A stretch of 64,000 nt of DNA from Coleofasciculus sp. FACHB-T130. Its GTDB lineage: Bacteria > Cyanobacteriota > Cyanobacteriia > Cyanobacteriales > FACHB-T130. Positions 17,583 through 25,861 of the stretch are shown here, piece after piece (position 1 is the first letter of the stretch; the number at the start of each line of letters is the position of its first letter). The DNA is taken from contig NZ_JACJOG010000045.1 in the NCBI RefSeq assembly GCF_014695375.1, positions 1 to 64,000 on the forward strand, given 5' to 3'. A program made the translations under genes and the position numbers. The notes below the pieces were generated by a model. It was not told where the DNA came from, made no database searches, and worked only from the letters and a program-made list of their open reading frames with translations.

Positions 17583-18881
17583 ATGACCTCAACTCTGCTC
17601 AAATCTACGCCACTCAACGCCCCTACTCTCCACCGCCTGCCTAACGGTTTAACGATTGTGGCAGAGCAGATGCCCGTCGAAGCCGTTAACCTAAACGTGT
17701 GGATAAATGTCGGCTCATCGGATGAGCCAGACCCCATTAACGGTATGGCTCACTTTCTAGAACACATGGTGTTTAAGGGGACGCCAAGGCTCAACAGTGG
17801 AGAATTCGAGCGACTGATTGAAGAGCGGGGTGCCGTAACAAACGCAGCCACCAGTCAGGACTATACCCACTACTACATCACAACAGCTCCCAAAGATTTT
17901 GCCCATTTGGCACCATTGCAACTAGATGTAGTGCTAAATCCCAGCATTCCAGAGGATGCCTTTCAAAGAGAGCGATTGGTCGTTTTAGAAGAAATTCGCC
18001 GCTCGGAAGATAATCCCCGCCGCCGGACTTATCAGCGGGCGATGGAGGTGGCATTTGACACCCTGCCTTACCGGCGTCAGGTACTTGGGCCAGCAGCGGT
18101 AATTGAGCAGCTGACGGCGCAACAGATGCGCGATTTCCACGCCAGTCAGTATCAACCCAAATCGATAACAGCGGCAGTTGTGGGCAATTTGCCGGTTGAG
18201 GAATTAATTGAAATTGTGGCAGCGGGATTGACGGAGATAGGCGTCAGCACTCAAGAGCCAGAAGTCAAAACTCAAGAAGCGATCGCCTCAACTCTCACTC
18301 CCGAACCCGCTTTTAGAGAAATTGTCCGCCGCGAGTATGTTGATGAAAGTTTGCAGCAAGCGCGGTTAGTGATGATGTGGCGAGTGCCTGGAATGACGCA
18401 CTTATCCGATACTTACGCGCTGGATGTGTTGAGCGTGATTCTGGGACAAGGTCGGATGTCGCGGCTGTTCCGAGATTTGCGGGAAGACAGGCACCTGGTG
18501 ACGAATATTGGGGTGAGCAATATGAGCCATCGGCATCAAGGCGTCTTCTATATTGGCGCGCAGTTGCCGGTAGAGAATTTGGCAGAGGTGGAAGCGGCGA
18601 TTCTGGCTCATATTCGCACCCTCCAGACAGAACCCGCGAGTGAGGCAGAGATTTCCCGCTTCCGGACGCAAGTAGCGAATCGGTTTGTCTTTGGGAATGA
18701 AACGCCGAGCGATCGCGCCAACTTATACGGCTACTATCAAACCATGATGGGTGATTTGGCTCCAGCATTGAATTATCCGGCTCGGATTCAAGCGTTGGAA
18801 GCGGCGGATCTCCAGTCAGCAGCTCAACAGTATCTCTCTTGTGATGCTTATGGTGTGGTTGCGATCAAGCCCGCTAGCTAG
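17583..18881 (+). CDS. M16 family zinc metallopeptidase (processing-peptidase-like)
   Basis: Encodes 432 residues. The inverted zinc-binding motif HFLEH is near residue 59, with the following 'MVFKGT' and the distal Glu in 'ERLVVLEEIRRSEDNP' expected for active M16B peptidases (the same fold as mitochondrial processing peptidase beta). The C-terminal inactive-like half is present ('GQGRMSRLFRDLRE'), so the length is normal. Cyanobacteria usually carry two such genes in tandem; only one is here. A 28-bp array of 7-bp units (18249-18276) lies in frame and encodes a linker 'TQEPEVKTQEA' between the two halves. Likely role: peptide degradation or leader removal; substrate unknown. Confidence 0.9.
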   Translation: MTSTLLKSTPLNAPTLHRLPNGLTIVAEQMPVEAVNLNVWINVGSSDEPDPINGMAHFLEHMVFKGTPRLNSGEFERLIEERGAVTNAATSQDYTHYYITTAPKDFAHLAPLQLDVVLNPSIPEDAFQRERLVVLEEIRRSEDNPRRRTYQRAMEVAFDTLPYRRQVLGPAAVIEQLTAQQMRDFHASQYQPKSITAAVVGNLPVEELIEIVAAGLTEIGVSTQEPEVKTQEAIASTLTPEPAFREIVRREYVDESLQQARLVMMWRVPGMTHLSDTYALDVLSVILGQGRMSRLFRDLREDRHLVTNIGVSNMSHRHQGVFYIGAQLPVENLAEVEAAILAHIRTLQTEPASEAEISRFRTQVANRFVFGNETPSDRANLYGYYQTMMGDLAPALNYPARIQALEAADLQSAAQQYLSCDAYGVVAIKPAS

Positions 18882-18905
18882 GTTTTTTTAACGCAAAGGT
18901 TAACG

Positions 18906-18947
18906 CAAAGGTACGCCAAGGAATCAATCTGGTTTGGCGTACCTTTG
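18906..18947. repeat. Palindromic interspersed repeat, possible terminator
   Basis: CAAAGGTACGCCAA (18906-18919) is perfectly complementary to TTGGCGTACCTTTG (18934-18947) across a 14-base loop. It is preceded by two copies of AACGCAAAGGT. A related sequence lies at 37028-37108, downstream of flv3. It sits between the M16 gene and the kinase gene, so it may also act as a terminator, although no T-run follows. Confidence 0.6.
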
Positions 18948-18985
18948 TGCTTTCTTTAGCGTGACTCTGGGTTAAAATTTCTCCC

Positions 18986-19849
18986 ATGTGGACAGAAATA
19001 GACGCTCAAATCACTCGCCTAACGGGTGAAAAGTTTCAAAGTCAGCAGCGGCAGTCGGTGAGTGGTGGTTGCATCAATCAAGGCTATGCTGTCAGCGATG
19101 GGCAACGCACCTACTTCATCAAAATCAACCAAGCGTCTTTGGTTGATATGTTTGAGGCGGAGGCGCTGGGACTCCAGCAAATGCAAGAAACTCACACGAT
19201 TCGGGTTCCAAAACCGATTGGCTGGGGCACCAGCGGGAATTCTGCCTATATCGTACTGGAGTGGCTGGAAATGGGGCGCGGCGACACCCATTCTTGGGAA
19301 GAAATGGGACGGAAGTTAGCGGCGATGCACAAATGCGCTGGAAAAGACGCCTTCGGCTGGGACAGAAATAACACGATTGGTTCGACGCCACAAATCAATA
19401 ATTGGACAGCAGATTGGGCGGAATTCTATGCCAAGCATCGTCTCGGCTATCAATTTCAGCTTGCAAGGCGTCGCGGCGGTCAATTTCCCCGACAGGAGCA
19501 ATTGCTGGCAGCAATTCCCGAACTGCTAGCAGATTATCACCCTCAACCATCGCTGGTTCACGGCGATTTGTGGGGGGGAAATGCAGGCTTTACGGCATCG
19601 GGAGAACCCCTCATTTTCGATCCGGCGGCGTATTATGGCGATCGCGAGGTTGATATCGCCATGACAGAACTTTTCGGTGGCTTCCCCGCAGCCTTTTATC
19701 GCGGCTATAACGAAGTATTTCCTCTAGCTCCAGGCTACGAGCGCCGGAAAACCTTCTACAATCTCTATCACATCCTCAACCACTTTAATTTGTTTGGCGG
19801 CGGCTATAGTTCGCAAGCCAATGGGATGATTGAGCGTATTTTGAGATAG
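18986..19849 (+). CDS. Fructosamine/ketosamine-3-kinase family protein
   Basis: Encodes 287 residues, the standard length for the family. Recognisable parts are the N-terminal 'VSGGCINQGYAVSDG', the ATP-site Lys in 'YFIKIN', the hinge 'VLEWLEMG', the catalytic loop 'LVHGDLWGGNAGF' and 'FDPAAYYGDREVDIAMTELFGGF'. These enzymes phosphorylate C3 of sugars attached to protein amines, destabilising early glycation products, in the cytosol. The ATG at 18986 follows a short intergenic region with the repeat at 18906-18947. Monocistronic; the M16 gene upstream reads the same way but is separated by the repeat. Confidence 0.9.
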   Translation: MWTEIDAQITRLTGEKFQSQQRQSVSGGCINQGYAVSDGQRTYFIKINQASLVDMFEAEALGLQQMQETHTIRVPKPIGWGTSGNSAYIVLEWLEMGRGDTHSWEEMGRKLAAMHKCAGKDAFGWDRNNTIGSTPQINNWTADWAEFYAKHRLGYQFQLARRRGGQFPRQEQLLAAIPELLADYHPQPSLVHGDLWGGNAGFTASGEPLIFDPAAYYGDREVDIAMTELFGGFPAAFYRGYNEVFPLAPGYERRKTFYNLYHILNHFNLFGGGYSSQANGMIERILR

Positions 19850-19859
19850 TAGAAAGAGA

Positions 19860-20000
19860 TATAGCAACCCTAAATAAGTTGTAAACTCTCTCTTTCTATC
19901 TTTTCTTCGCGCTCTATAGCGCTAACGCGCATGGCTCCGCTAGGGCGTCTTTGCGGTTCGTTTAAAAAAATATGTTCGCAAATCAAATAGGATTGCTATA
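19860..20000. mobile_element. Short MITE-like element with terminal inverted repeats
   Basis: TATAGCAACCCTA at 19860 and TAGGATTGCTATA ending at 20000 are near-perfect inverted termini of a 141-bp non-coding element. Its interior contains 'GCGCTAACGCGCATGGCTCCGCTAGGGCG', a CGCT/GGCTCCGC-rich palindromic piece common in cyanobacterial genomes. A related interior and right end lie at 59870-59993, and the same right end ends at 13688. No ORF is present, so any movement would depend on a transposase elsewhere. Confidence 0.6.
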
Positions 20001-20046
20001 GTAGAAACGCGATTAATCGCGTCTCTACTAGAGGTTAGCAATGCAA

Positions 20047-21330
20047 TTATGCCCCTCGATTCTGATTCTTAACAGCTTCAGCTAGAACCTCTAAAGCTTT
20101 CGCTTTTTGAGGGTCGCTTCCCTGAGCATATTCTAACTGGAACGGCACTTCGATATCTGGTTTCACGCCCTTGCCTTCTAAGCGTTCTCCATTCACATAA
20201 ATATCAACGACCGCCAGATAAAGAAGATTACCATCTTTGAGCAAGAAAGGACGAGCCGCAACAACTGCTCCTGCTGTTTGACTACCAACGACTTTTCCAA
20301 TTCCATACTGCTCAAAACCATAAGCTAAAATTTCTTTTCCGCTTCTGGTTCCCTTATTCACCAGCATCACAACGGGTTTTCTCCACTGGTAATCCAAGGT
20401 AGTTTTTATTCCATCTCTGGGAATTTGGGTTAATACTGGAACTTTTTCGGAAAAAATACTTAGATAATTCGGAGTAGCTCCACCCCAGCCGTCTCTTAGG
20501 TCTAAAATTAACCCATCCGCATCTTTAAGCCGTCCATAAGCAATTTCTTCTTCCAGTAAGTCCTGATATTTATCGCCCGCATACGACCAAATATGAACAT
20601 AACCGAGTTTTCTTCCATTGCTTTCGATTATTTCAATACTCGACCGCATTGCGTCTAAGAAAACTGTAGTAGGTTTTATTATTTTTGGAACTACAGTTAC
20701 ATTCTTATTGCTATTTGAATCTGGAGTTCGTTGAATTGATATACTGACTTGTTTCCCTGCCTTATTAACAAAAGATTCGATTGGCTGATACGGATTGCCA
20801 TCAACTGCTAATATTTGGTCGCCTACTTTGAGTCCCGCTTGAGCAGCAGAACTGTTATCAAGAATAGCAGTGATAAAGGTCTTCCCATCGATCTCTTTAG
20901 TGAAAGCTCCAATTCCGGTGTACTCTAAGCCTTTGGGAAATAACTTTTGTATTTTTTCTAAGAAATGACCTTGATTAAATATACCCAAAAGTTGGTAGTA
21001 AGCGGGTTGTGACTTCGGATAAAAGCCTATATGAGAAGTATGCAACTCAGCTAGCATTTGATTGATGACAACGGATGCTTCATCAATAGATTTTGCCTGC
21101 TTGACTGAAGGTTTATACTTCTCTCGCATGGCTTTCCAGTCAACTCCATTGAATTTTGGGTCAAAAAAGTTGTCATTGACTGTTTGCCAAACTTCTTCAA
21201 ATACAGCTAATATCGGTGACTCTTGAAGTTTTGAACTAACGGGTATGAGGAAAAAAGATAAGGTAAGAATAACTAAAACGCTAATGCTTAAATTAGCCAA
21301 AAAACGGTTAAGTTTTTTAAGTTTTATCAT
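20047..21330 (-). CDS. S41 family C-terminal-processing-like peptidase
   Basis: The product has 427 residues from the ATG at 21330 (a GTG at 21378 would add 16). Residues 10-32 form a signal/anchor helix (SISVLVILTLSFFLIPV), so the protein is exported. A PDZ domain is seen at about 125-200 ('GIGAFTKEID', 'AAQAGLKVGDQILAVDG'), followed by the S41 catalytic core: 'LGYVHIWSY', 'DGLILDLRDGWGG' and the nucleophile/base pair in 'NKGTRSGKEILAYGF' (Ser and Lys four apart in the CtpA style). The family trims or degrades exported proteins; CtpA matures D1, but this protein is diverged from CtpA and such a role is not claimed. Confidence 0.88.
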   Translation of the reverse strand: MIKLKKLNRFLANLSISVLVILTLSFFLIPVSSKLQESPILAVFEEVWQTVNDNFFDPKFNGVDWKAMREKYKPSVKQAKSIDEASVVINQMLAELHTSHIGFYPKSQPAYYQLLGIFNQGHFLEKIQKLFPKGLEYTGIGAFTKEIDGKTFITAILDNSSAAQAGLKVGDQILAVDGNPYQPIESFVNKAGKQVSISIQRTPDSNSNKNVTVVPKIIKPTTVFLDAMRSSIEIIESNGRKLGYVHIWSYAGDKYQDLLEEEIAYGRLKDADGLILDLRDGWGGATPNYLSIFSEKVPVLTQIPRDGIKTTLDYQWRKPVVMLVNKGTRSGKEILAYGFEQYGIGKVVGSQTAGAVVAARPFLLKDGNLLYLAVVDIYVNGERLEGKGVKPDIEVPFQLEYAQGSDPQKAKALEVLAEAVKNQNRGA

Positions 21331-21422
21331 TGTTTTAATATTTAAAGTTAACTTCAGCCAGTATAGCTTATCAGCCACTTAAATCAGGGTGGAAACCATC
21401 CCATTTTTACAAATATATGCTG

Positions 21423-21470
21423 GCGGTTAGAAACCGCACCTACACAGACAAAACCCGCCTACGCGGGTTT
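21423..21470. repeat. Twin-hairpin interspersed repeat
   Basis: GCGGTT-aga-AACCGC (21423-21437) and AAACCCGC-ctac-GCGGGTTT (21451-21470) form two adjacent hairpins separated by 'ACCTACACAGACA'. This arrangement is a well-known short interspersed repeat of cyanobacterial genomes. It lies just upstream of the S41 gene and downstream of the GST gene, both read leftward. Confidence 0.65.
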
Positions 21471-21607
21471 CAAACTCATCACTAGATGTTCTAGAGTAGG
21501 CGCTGCTAATCAATGGTTTTACAGATAGGTTTGTTTAGGTACAGTTACCTAAATTACGAGATGCGAATGAAGCGATCGCTTATCCTACCTCCCCATACCG
21601 AACTCTA

Positions 21608-22213
21608 TTATAATTGCGCGATACTAATGTGCCGAGGCTGAGCTTTAACTCGTTCCAGCCAAGCTTGGATTGCTGGAAATCTTGTTAAATCAAATCCCCC
21701 TTCATCCGCCACATGAGTGTAAGCAAACAACCCAATATCAGCAATCGTATAGCGTTCTCCTACAAAAAAATTACAATTTGTTAAATGTTTTTCCATAACC
21801 GTTAGCCCTGCATAGCCGGGTTCGCGCTTTTGATTCAGTGCCTCCTTATATTCCTCCGCCTTGCCAAGGATAGAAATCCAAAATCGGGAAGTAGCAATAT
21901 AAGGCTCATGGCTATACTGCTCGAAAAACAACCATTGCAACACTTTTGCCCTTTCAAAATTATCCGTTGGCAAAAAATCAGTTTCTTCGCTCAGATAAAA
22001 AAGAATTGCGTTGGATTCTGCCAGGAATTGACCTGATTCTGTTTCCAAGACAGGAATCCGACCATTGGGATTTTTGCTTGAAAATTCTGGAGTCCGAGTT
22101 TCGCCTTTGAGAATATTCAGTTCTATGCTCTCAAAGGGAATTTGCAGTTGTGTCAGTAAAAGACGAATTTTGTAACAATTACCAGAAGAGAAAAATTGAT
22201 ACAATTTGAGCAT
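21608..22213 (-). CDS. Glutathione S-transferase family protein
   Basis: Encodes 201 residues. The N-terminal thioredoxin-like domain runs to about residue 80 and includes 'SGNCYKIRLLLTQLQIPFE', cis-Pro in 'NPNGRIPVLE' and the glutathione-gamma-glutamyl site 'FLAESNAILFYL'. The helical C-terminal domain has the conserved N-capping segment 'YTIADIGLFAYTHVADEGGFDL'. The active-site residue is probably the Ser of 'FSSGNC'. Family role: conjugation or peroxide reduction with glutathione in the cytosol. Monocistronic. Confidence 0.9.
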   Translation of the reverse strand: MLKLYQFFSSGNCYKIRLLLTQLQIPFESIELNILKGETRTPEFSSKNPNGRIPVLETESGQFLAESNAILFYLSEETDFLPTDNFERAKVLQWLFFEQYSHEPYIATSRFWISILGKAEEYKEALNQKREPGYAGLTVMEKHLTNCNFFVGERYTIADIGLFAYTHVADEGGFDLTRFPAIQAWLERVKAQPRHISIAQL

Positions 22214-22317
22214 ATTTATACCTAAACTACTTCAATAGTAGATTTCAGGACGCGATCGCAAGTGCGCGAGCGTTAGCAATAAGTATTGTCACAGGCGAAG
22301 CTTGCCCGAAGCATAAG

Positions 22318-22479
22318 CTAGCACATATCGCTTTTATCAGTAAAACCGAGAGCCAGTCCTCCACACCCAGCAAATAAATCGATAACTAAGGGTTCAGTTG
22401 CTGACTGTTGAGGGAGTCGAAGCTCTTTTTCGATAAAATCAAGGCAAGAAAGACGGTTGCTGAAGATTTTCGTCTTCAT
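22318..22479 (-). pseudogene. N-terminal remnant of a DNA (cytosine-5) methyltransferase
   Basis: A 53-residue frame from an ATG at 22479 (a GTG at 22506 adds nine residues) contains the SAM-binding motif I of C5-cytosine methyltransferases, 'LVIDLFAGCGGLALGF', preceded by a normal helical lead ('CLDFIEKELRLP'). It then ends after 'TDKSDMC' where an intact enzyme would continue for about 300 residues with the PCQ motif. No continuation was seen in other frames to 22214. The rest of the gene has been deleted or displaced. A remnant of a restriction-modification or orphan methyltransferase gene. Confidence 0.75.
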
Positions 22480-22574
22480 CAAATCAAGATTAGGGTGAGG
22501 AAACACTTAGGGAATAAATCGGGTACGCGGAGATGCGTCTAGGCGCAGGGTGGCGATCGCACCCTTCACATCAA

Positions 22575-22611
22575 AAGCGATCGCACTCTTTATTACCAAG
22601 TGCGATCGCTT
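22575..22611 (-). terminator. HIP1-based intrinsic terminator of the S1 gene
   Basis: AAGCGATCGCACT (22575-22587) pairs perfectly with AGTGCGATCGCTT (22599-22611), an 11-base loop between. Read on the minus strand it follows the S1 gene stop (22628) by 16 bases and ends in TTTT, the layout of a rho-independent terminator. Both arms contain the HIP1 octamer GCGATCGC; a third copy lies at 22553-22560. Confidence 0.7.
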
Positions 22612-22627
22612 CTTATCTTCCGAACAC

Positions 22628-23530
22628 CTATCTGGTGAGATTTTTCCTCGCCCGTTCAGAACGCGACTCAGCTGATTCCATTACCTCAGCCATATTTTCC
22701 AGCACTTCTCCTGGATGATTTTCTAAGACTCTGGTAGACAAAGAAACCCGACCTTTACTTTCATCGATATCAACAATCAGTGCTTTGATTACTTGACCCA
22801 CCTGAAACAATGATGCGAGAGATTCGATGTAAGTTTGGCTTACTTGCTTAATATGCAGTAAACCAGTGATCCCATCCAAATCAACAAACACACCGAAGGG
22901 CTTCACCCCAGTAATTTTCCCTTCGACTAACTGCCCGACTTCTATTTGAGTGATGGCAACAGAACGAGTCGCTTGCCGTTGAGAAAGCACCAGTTTGTTA
23001 GTGTCAGCAGAAACTTCCAAAAAACTAGCAGTTAGCTTTTCACCAACCAGGGACTCCAGGTTATCGCGTTCCACCAAGTGCGATCGCGGAATAAACCCCC
23101 GCAACCCTTGCACTTCTACCGTAACGCCCCCCTTATTGATGCCAGTGACACGGGCTTGCACTGTTTGATTCGCTTCCTGCATATCAGCCAGGTTATCCCA
23201 TGCCTGCTTGATCTCCATCTGCCGCACTGAAAGCGTCACCTGACCATCTGCATCTTGCTCTCGGATAATCAGGAAATCCCGTTCTTCCTGCAACGGCAGC
23301 ACAATGGATAAATCTGTTACCCGTCTCAACGACGCCTCATCAACAGGTAAAAAAGCCAAAGACTTGCCGCCAATGTCTACATAGGCACCATCACTTTCGT
23401 GGGTTTCCACTTTACCGCGCACGACTTGCCCCTTGTGAAATTGGTAGTCGTGTTGTTCGAGAGCTTTGGCAAAATCGTCCATAGAAAATGACGATTTTGC
23501 ATCTTGAGAAGAGGTCGATTTGGAATTCAT
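22628..23530 (-). CDS. rps1b: S1-domain RNA-binding protein (Rps1b/Nbp1 type)
   Basis: Encodes 300 residues with three S1 OB-fold repeats at about 33-103, 118-183 and 200-270 ('VVRGKVETHESDGAYVDIGGKSLAFLP', 'ARVTGINKGGVTVEVQGLRGFIP' in part, 'GKITGVKPFGVFVDLDGITGLLH' in part). Cyanobacteria have two S1-like proteins; the Ser-rich start and 'FSMDDFAKALEQHDYQFHKG' point to the second, Rps1b/Nbp1. It binds mRNA and is thought to support Shine-Dalgarno-independent initiation. The C-terminus is Arg/Glu-rich. A clear hairpin terminator follows at 22575-22611. Confidence 0.85.
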   Translation of the reverse strand: MNSKSTSSQDAKSSFSMDDFAKALEQHDYQFHKGQVVRGKVETHESDGAYVDIGGKSLAFLPVDEASLRRVTDLSIVLPLQEERDFLIIREQDADGQVTLSVRQMEIKQAWDNLADMQEANQTVQARVTGINKGGVTVEVQGLRGFIPRSHLVERDNLESLVGEKLTASFLEVSADTNKLVLSQRQATRSVAITQIEVGQLVEGKITGVKPFGVFVDLDGITGLLHIKQVSQTYIESLASLFQVGQVIKALIVDIDESKGRVSLSTRVLENHPGEVLENMAEVMESAESRSERARKNLTR

Positions 23531-23592
23531 GACAACTTAGTTGATTGAAAAAAAGTAATTCCCAACTCGCTGATTGCTAGTGTGGGAAAAAA

Positions 23593-24339
23593 TTATGCCG
23601 CTTGAAGTTCTTGTTCAAACAGCTGTTTTACCTGCTTCCAGGCATCGGCGGCTGTGGTGTCATTGTAACTGGCGCGATGGTCACAGAAAAACCCGTGGTC
23701 AGCTCCATCGTAGCGGAAGACACGATGGGGAATGTGGTGTTTCTCTAGCTCCGCTTCAATTTGATCTACCTGTTCGGCGGGTATACTGGCGTCCTCCATG
23801 CCGAAAAAGGCGTAAAGCGTGCCTTTGATGTCTTTTGTGCGTGCGATCGTTGGTTCGCCGCCGCCAGGAGTGTTAGTAGCAACGCCAGCACCGTAGAATG
23901 ACGCTGTGGCTTTAATATTGGGTAAAGTCGCGGCGAGGTAAGCAACGTGACCTCCAAAGCAGAAGCCGATGCAGCCAAAGACAGGTTTGACTTCGGGCAG
24001 GGTTTTGAGGTAATTAATTGCCGCCTGGATATCGCCCAGTAATTCTGAAGCTTGAGTTTGCTCTTTGTACTGTCTGCCAATTTGAATGTCTTCCGGAGTG
24101 TAGCCGGTTTCAAAACCCGGTGCTTGGCGTTGAAAGATAGCAGGCGCGATCGCTACATAGCCTTCTTTGGCAATTCGTTCTGTTACCTCCCGGATGTGAG
24201 CATTCACTCCAAAAATTTCCTGCAACACCACAATGCCTGGAAAAGGCCCCTCCCCTTCCGGCATTGCCAGGTAAGCCGCAATTTCTAGATCGCCATTGGT
24301 AATTTTGAGGTGTTTTGTCCGAATCTTGCTCTCTGTCAT
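23593..24339 (-). CDS. Dienelactone hydrolase family protein
   Basis: Encodes 248 residues, full length for the family. The alpha/beta-hydrolase nucleophile elbow is 'IGFCFGGHVAYLAA', with Cys as nucleophile as in carboxymethylenebutenolidase; the catalytic His is in 'YDGADHGFFCD' and the Glu in 'VVLQEIFGVN'. No signal peptide, so cytosolic. The family opens dienelactone rings, but many cyanobacterial members act on unknown esters. 62 bases separate it from the start of the S1 gene read in the same direction, so the two may be co-transcribed. Confidence 0.9.
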   Translation of the reverse strand: MTESKIRTKHLKITNGDLEIAAYLAMPEGEGPFPGIVVLQEIFGVNAHIREVTERIAKEGYVAIAPAIFQRQAPGFETGYTPEDIQIGRQYKEQTQASELLGDIQAAINYLKTLPEVKPVFGCIGFCFGGHVAYLAATLPNIKATASFYGAGVATNTPGGGEPTIARTKDIKGTLYAFFGMEDASIPAEQVDQIEAELEKHHIPHRVFRYDGADHGFFCDHRASYNDTTAADAWKQVKQLFEQELQAA

Positions 24340-24706
24340 GATAATTCTTCTGTATCCTCTGCCGTTTTTTTAGCAGATAGTGCTACTATTTTGTCTACCA
24401 GCAAATTACCCTATTTTTTACAAGAATAAAGTATTTAAAAGTTCATGATAGTGCTGCACAAATTATCGCATTTTTTTATAAAGAAAATTTATATAAATCA
24501 AACCATAACTTTTTTGTTTAAAATATTCCAATTTTTAAATAATTTGTAATGCTAGCTAGTTTTATTGTGTAGTTTTGTACGGTTATTGAAGAGTTGCTGA
24601 CTGCCGAGAAAAGGGATTTTTGGTTAAATGAGTCAAGAACGATAGCTGTTTTTTGTAATCATTAAAAACTCAAAAATTATCAAGGACTAAGGGAAGGAGT
24701 TCGACC
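24340..24706. other. AT-rich divergent intergenic region
   Basis: 367 bases, extremely A/T-rich between 24410 and 24560, between two divergent genes. No ORF or repeat recognised. The 3' end carries the ribosome site of the deacetylase gene. Confidence 0.5.
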
Positions 24707-24709
24707 TTG
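24694..24709 (+). promoter_or_regulatory. Strong ribosome-binding site fixing a TTG start
   Basis: AAGGAG at 24694-24699 lies seven bases before TTG at 24707-24709. No ATG or GTG in frame lies near, and the protein's charged N-terminus plus membrane anchor begin immediately after, so TTG is the likely start of the deacetylase. Confidence 0.7.
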
Positions 24710-25861
24710 ACAGACTGGAGAGAAAAAGAAAAACCGACCGGATTATTCACTCGGCAACTTACCTTCATCGCTATCGTTACCTTAACAGCGCTTATCGTCA
24801 ATAAAATCATTGAGCCGTCACCTCAAACTTCCCCTCAGCATCAGTTTGCGATAGAGGTTCGTCAGGATAAGCCGGAAGCTCAACAACTCCCCAGTGTCAA
24901 ACCCGAAAATTCGCCACCGGGGGAAATAATACCGCCAGCGAGTAGCGCGATCGCTGACACGGCAGAGGCTTCTCCATCGCCAAGTGTATGGGCGATCGCA
25001 CCATCTATCCCAGTTCAGCAGACACTCCCCATTGTCGAACCGGAAAATTTACCGAGTGAAACAACACCTTGGGCGATCGCGCTCTCTCCCTCAGCTGAAA
25101 AAACTTTCCCAGTGCCTACCGAGTATCAGGGAAAAACCATTTATCAGATAAAGCCGAAGAATCAGAAAAAAGTCATCGCCCTCACTTTTGATGATGGCCC
25201 TTGGGGAAAAACGACATTGCAAGTGCTGGACATCCTCAAGAAAAACGACATCAAAGCCACATTTTTTTGGGTAGGAGAGCAACTGCAAAGTTATCCAGCC
25301 GTAGCGCGACGAGTGGTTGCTGAAGGTCACGCCATTGGCAACCACACCTGGCATCACTCCTATCGTCAGATGGACGAGGCTACGGCGGCAAAGGAAATAG
25401 ACGATACAGCCGCACTCATCTACAAAACAACCGGAGTCACAACCGCTTACTTCCGCCCTCCCGGCGGCAACTTACAAAACGGATTAGCAGCTTACGCCCA
25501 AAAGAACAACTACGCCGTGATGATGTGGTCGATTAACTCAGCGGACAGTCACCGCCACCGCCTCGCCGCGCCCAAATTGGTCAAAAACATTCTCAAGAGT
25601 GCCTTCCCCGGCTCTATTGTGCTGATGCATGATGGTGGCGGCAACCATTCGACAACGGTTCAAGCTTTACCCCAGATCGTTGAAAAACTTAAAAAGCAGG
25701 GATATCAGTTTGTCACCTTGCCGGAACTCCTAAAGAGGCAAGAGACAACAGACGCTACTGATTCCGTCTCTAGTGGGGAAGCAGAAACACAGATTCCCCT
25801 TGGATTGGAGGAAATTCCGCATTCACCCGGAGAACAACCCGAAAATTATTTCCCTGGCTGA
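24707..25861 (+). CDS. Membrane-anchored polysaccharide deacetylase (NodB domain)
   Basis: Encodes 384 residues starting at TTG. A short cytosolic head is followed by a transmembrane helix at about 16-33 (FIAIVTLTALIVNKI) and a 110-residue Pro/Ser/Glu-rich linker in which HIP1 sites encode repeated 'AIA' motifs. The NodB domain spans about 150-350: motif 1 'LTFDDGPWG', motif 2 'GNHTWHHS' (metal-binding His pair), motif 3 'YFRPPGGN', motif 4 'MMWSINSADSH' and motif 5 'VLMHDGGGNH'. All metal and catalytic residues appear present. Expected to de-N-acetylate peptidoglycan or an exopolysaccharide in the periplasm. The C-terminal 35 residues are acidic and low complexity. Confidence 0.92.
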   Translation: MTDWREKEKPTGLFTRQLTFIAIVTLTALIVNKIIEPSPQTSPQHQFAIEVRQDKPEAQQLPSVKPENSPPGEIIPPASSAIADTAEASPSPSVWAIAPSIPVQQTLPIVEPENLPSETTPWAIALSPSAEKTFPVPTEYQGKTIYQIKPKNQKKVIALTFDDGPWGKTTLQVLDILKKNDIKATFFWVGEQLQSYPAVARRVVAEGHAIGNHTWHHSYRQMDEATAAKEIDDTAALIYKTTGVTTAYFRPPGGNLQNGLAAYAQKNNYAVMMWSINSADSHRHRLAAPKLVKNILKSAFPGSIVLMHDGGGNHSTTVQALPQIVEKLKKQGYQFVTLPELLKRQETTDATDSVSSGEAETQIPLGLEEIPHSPGEQPENYFPG

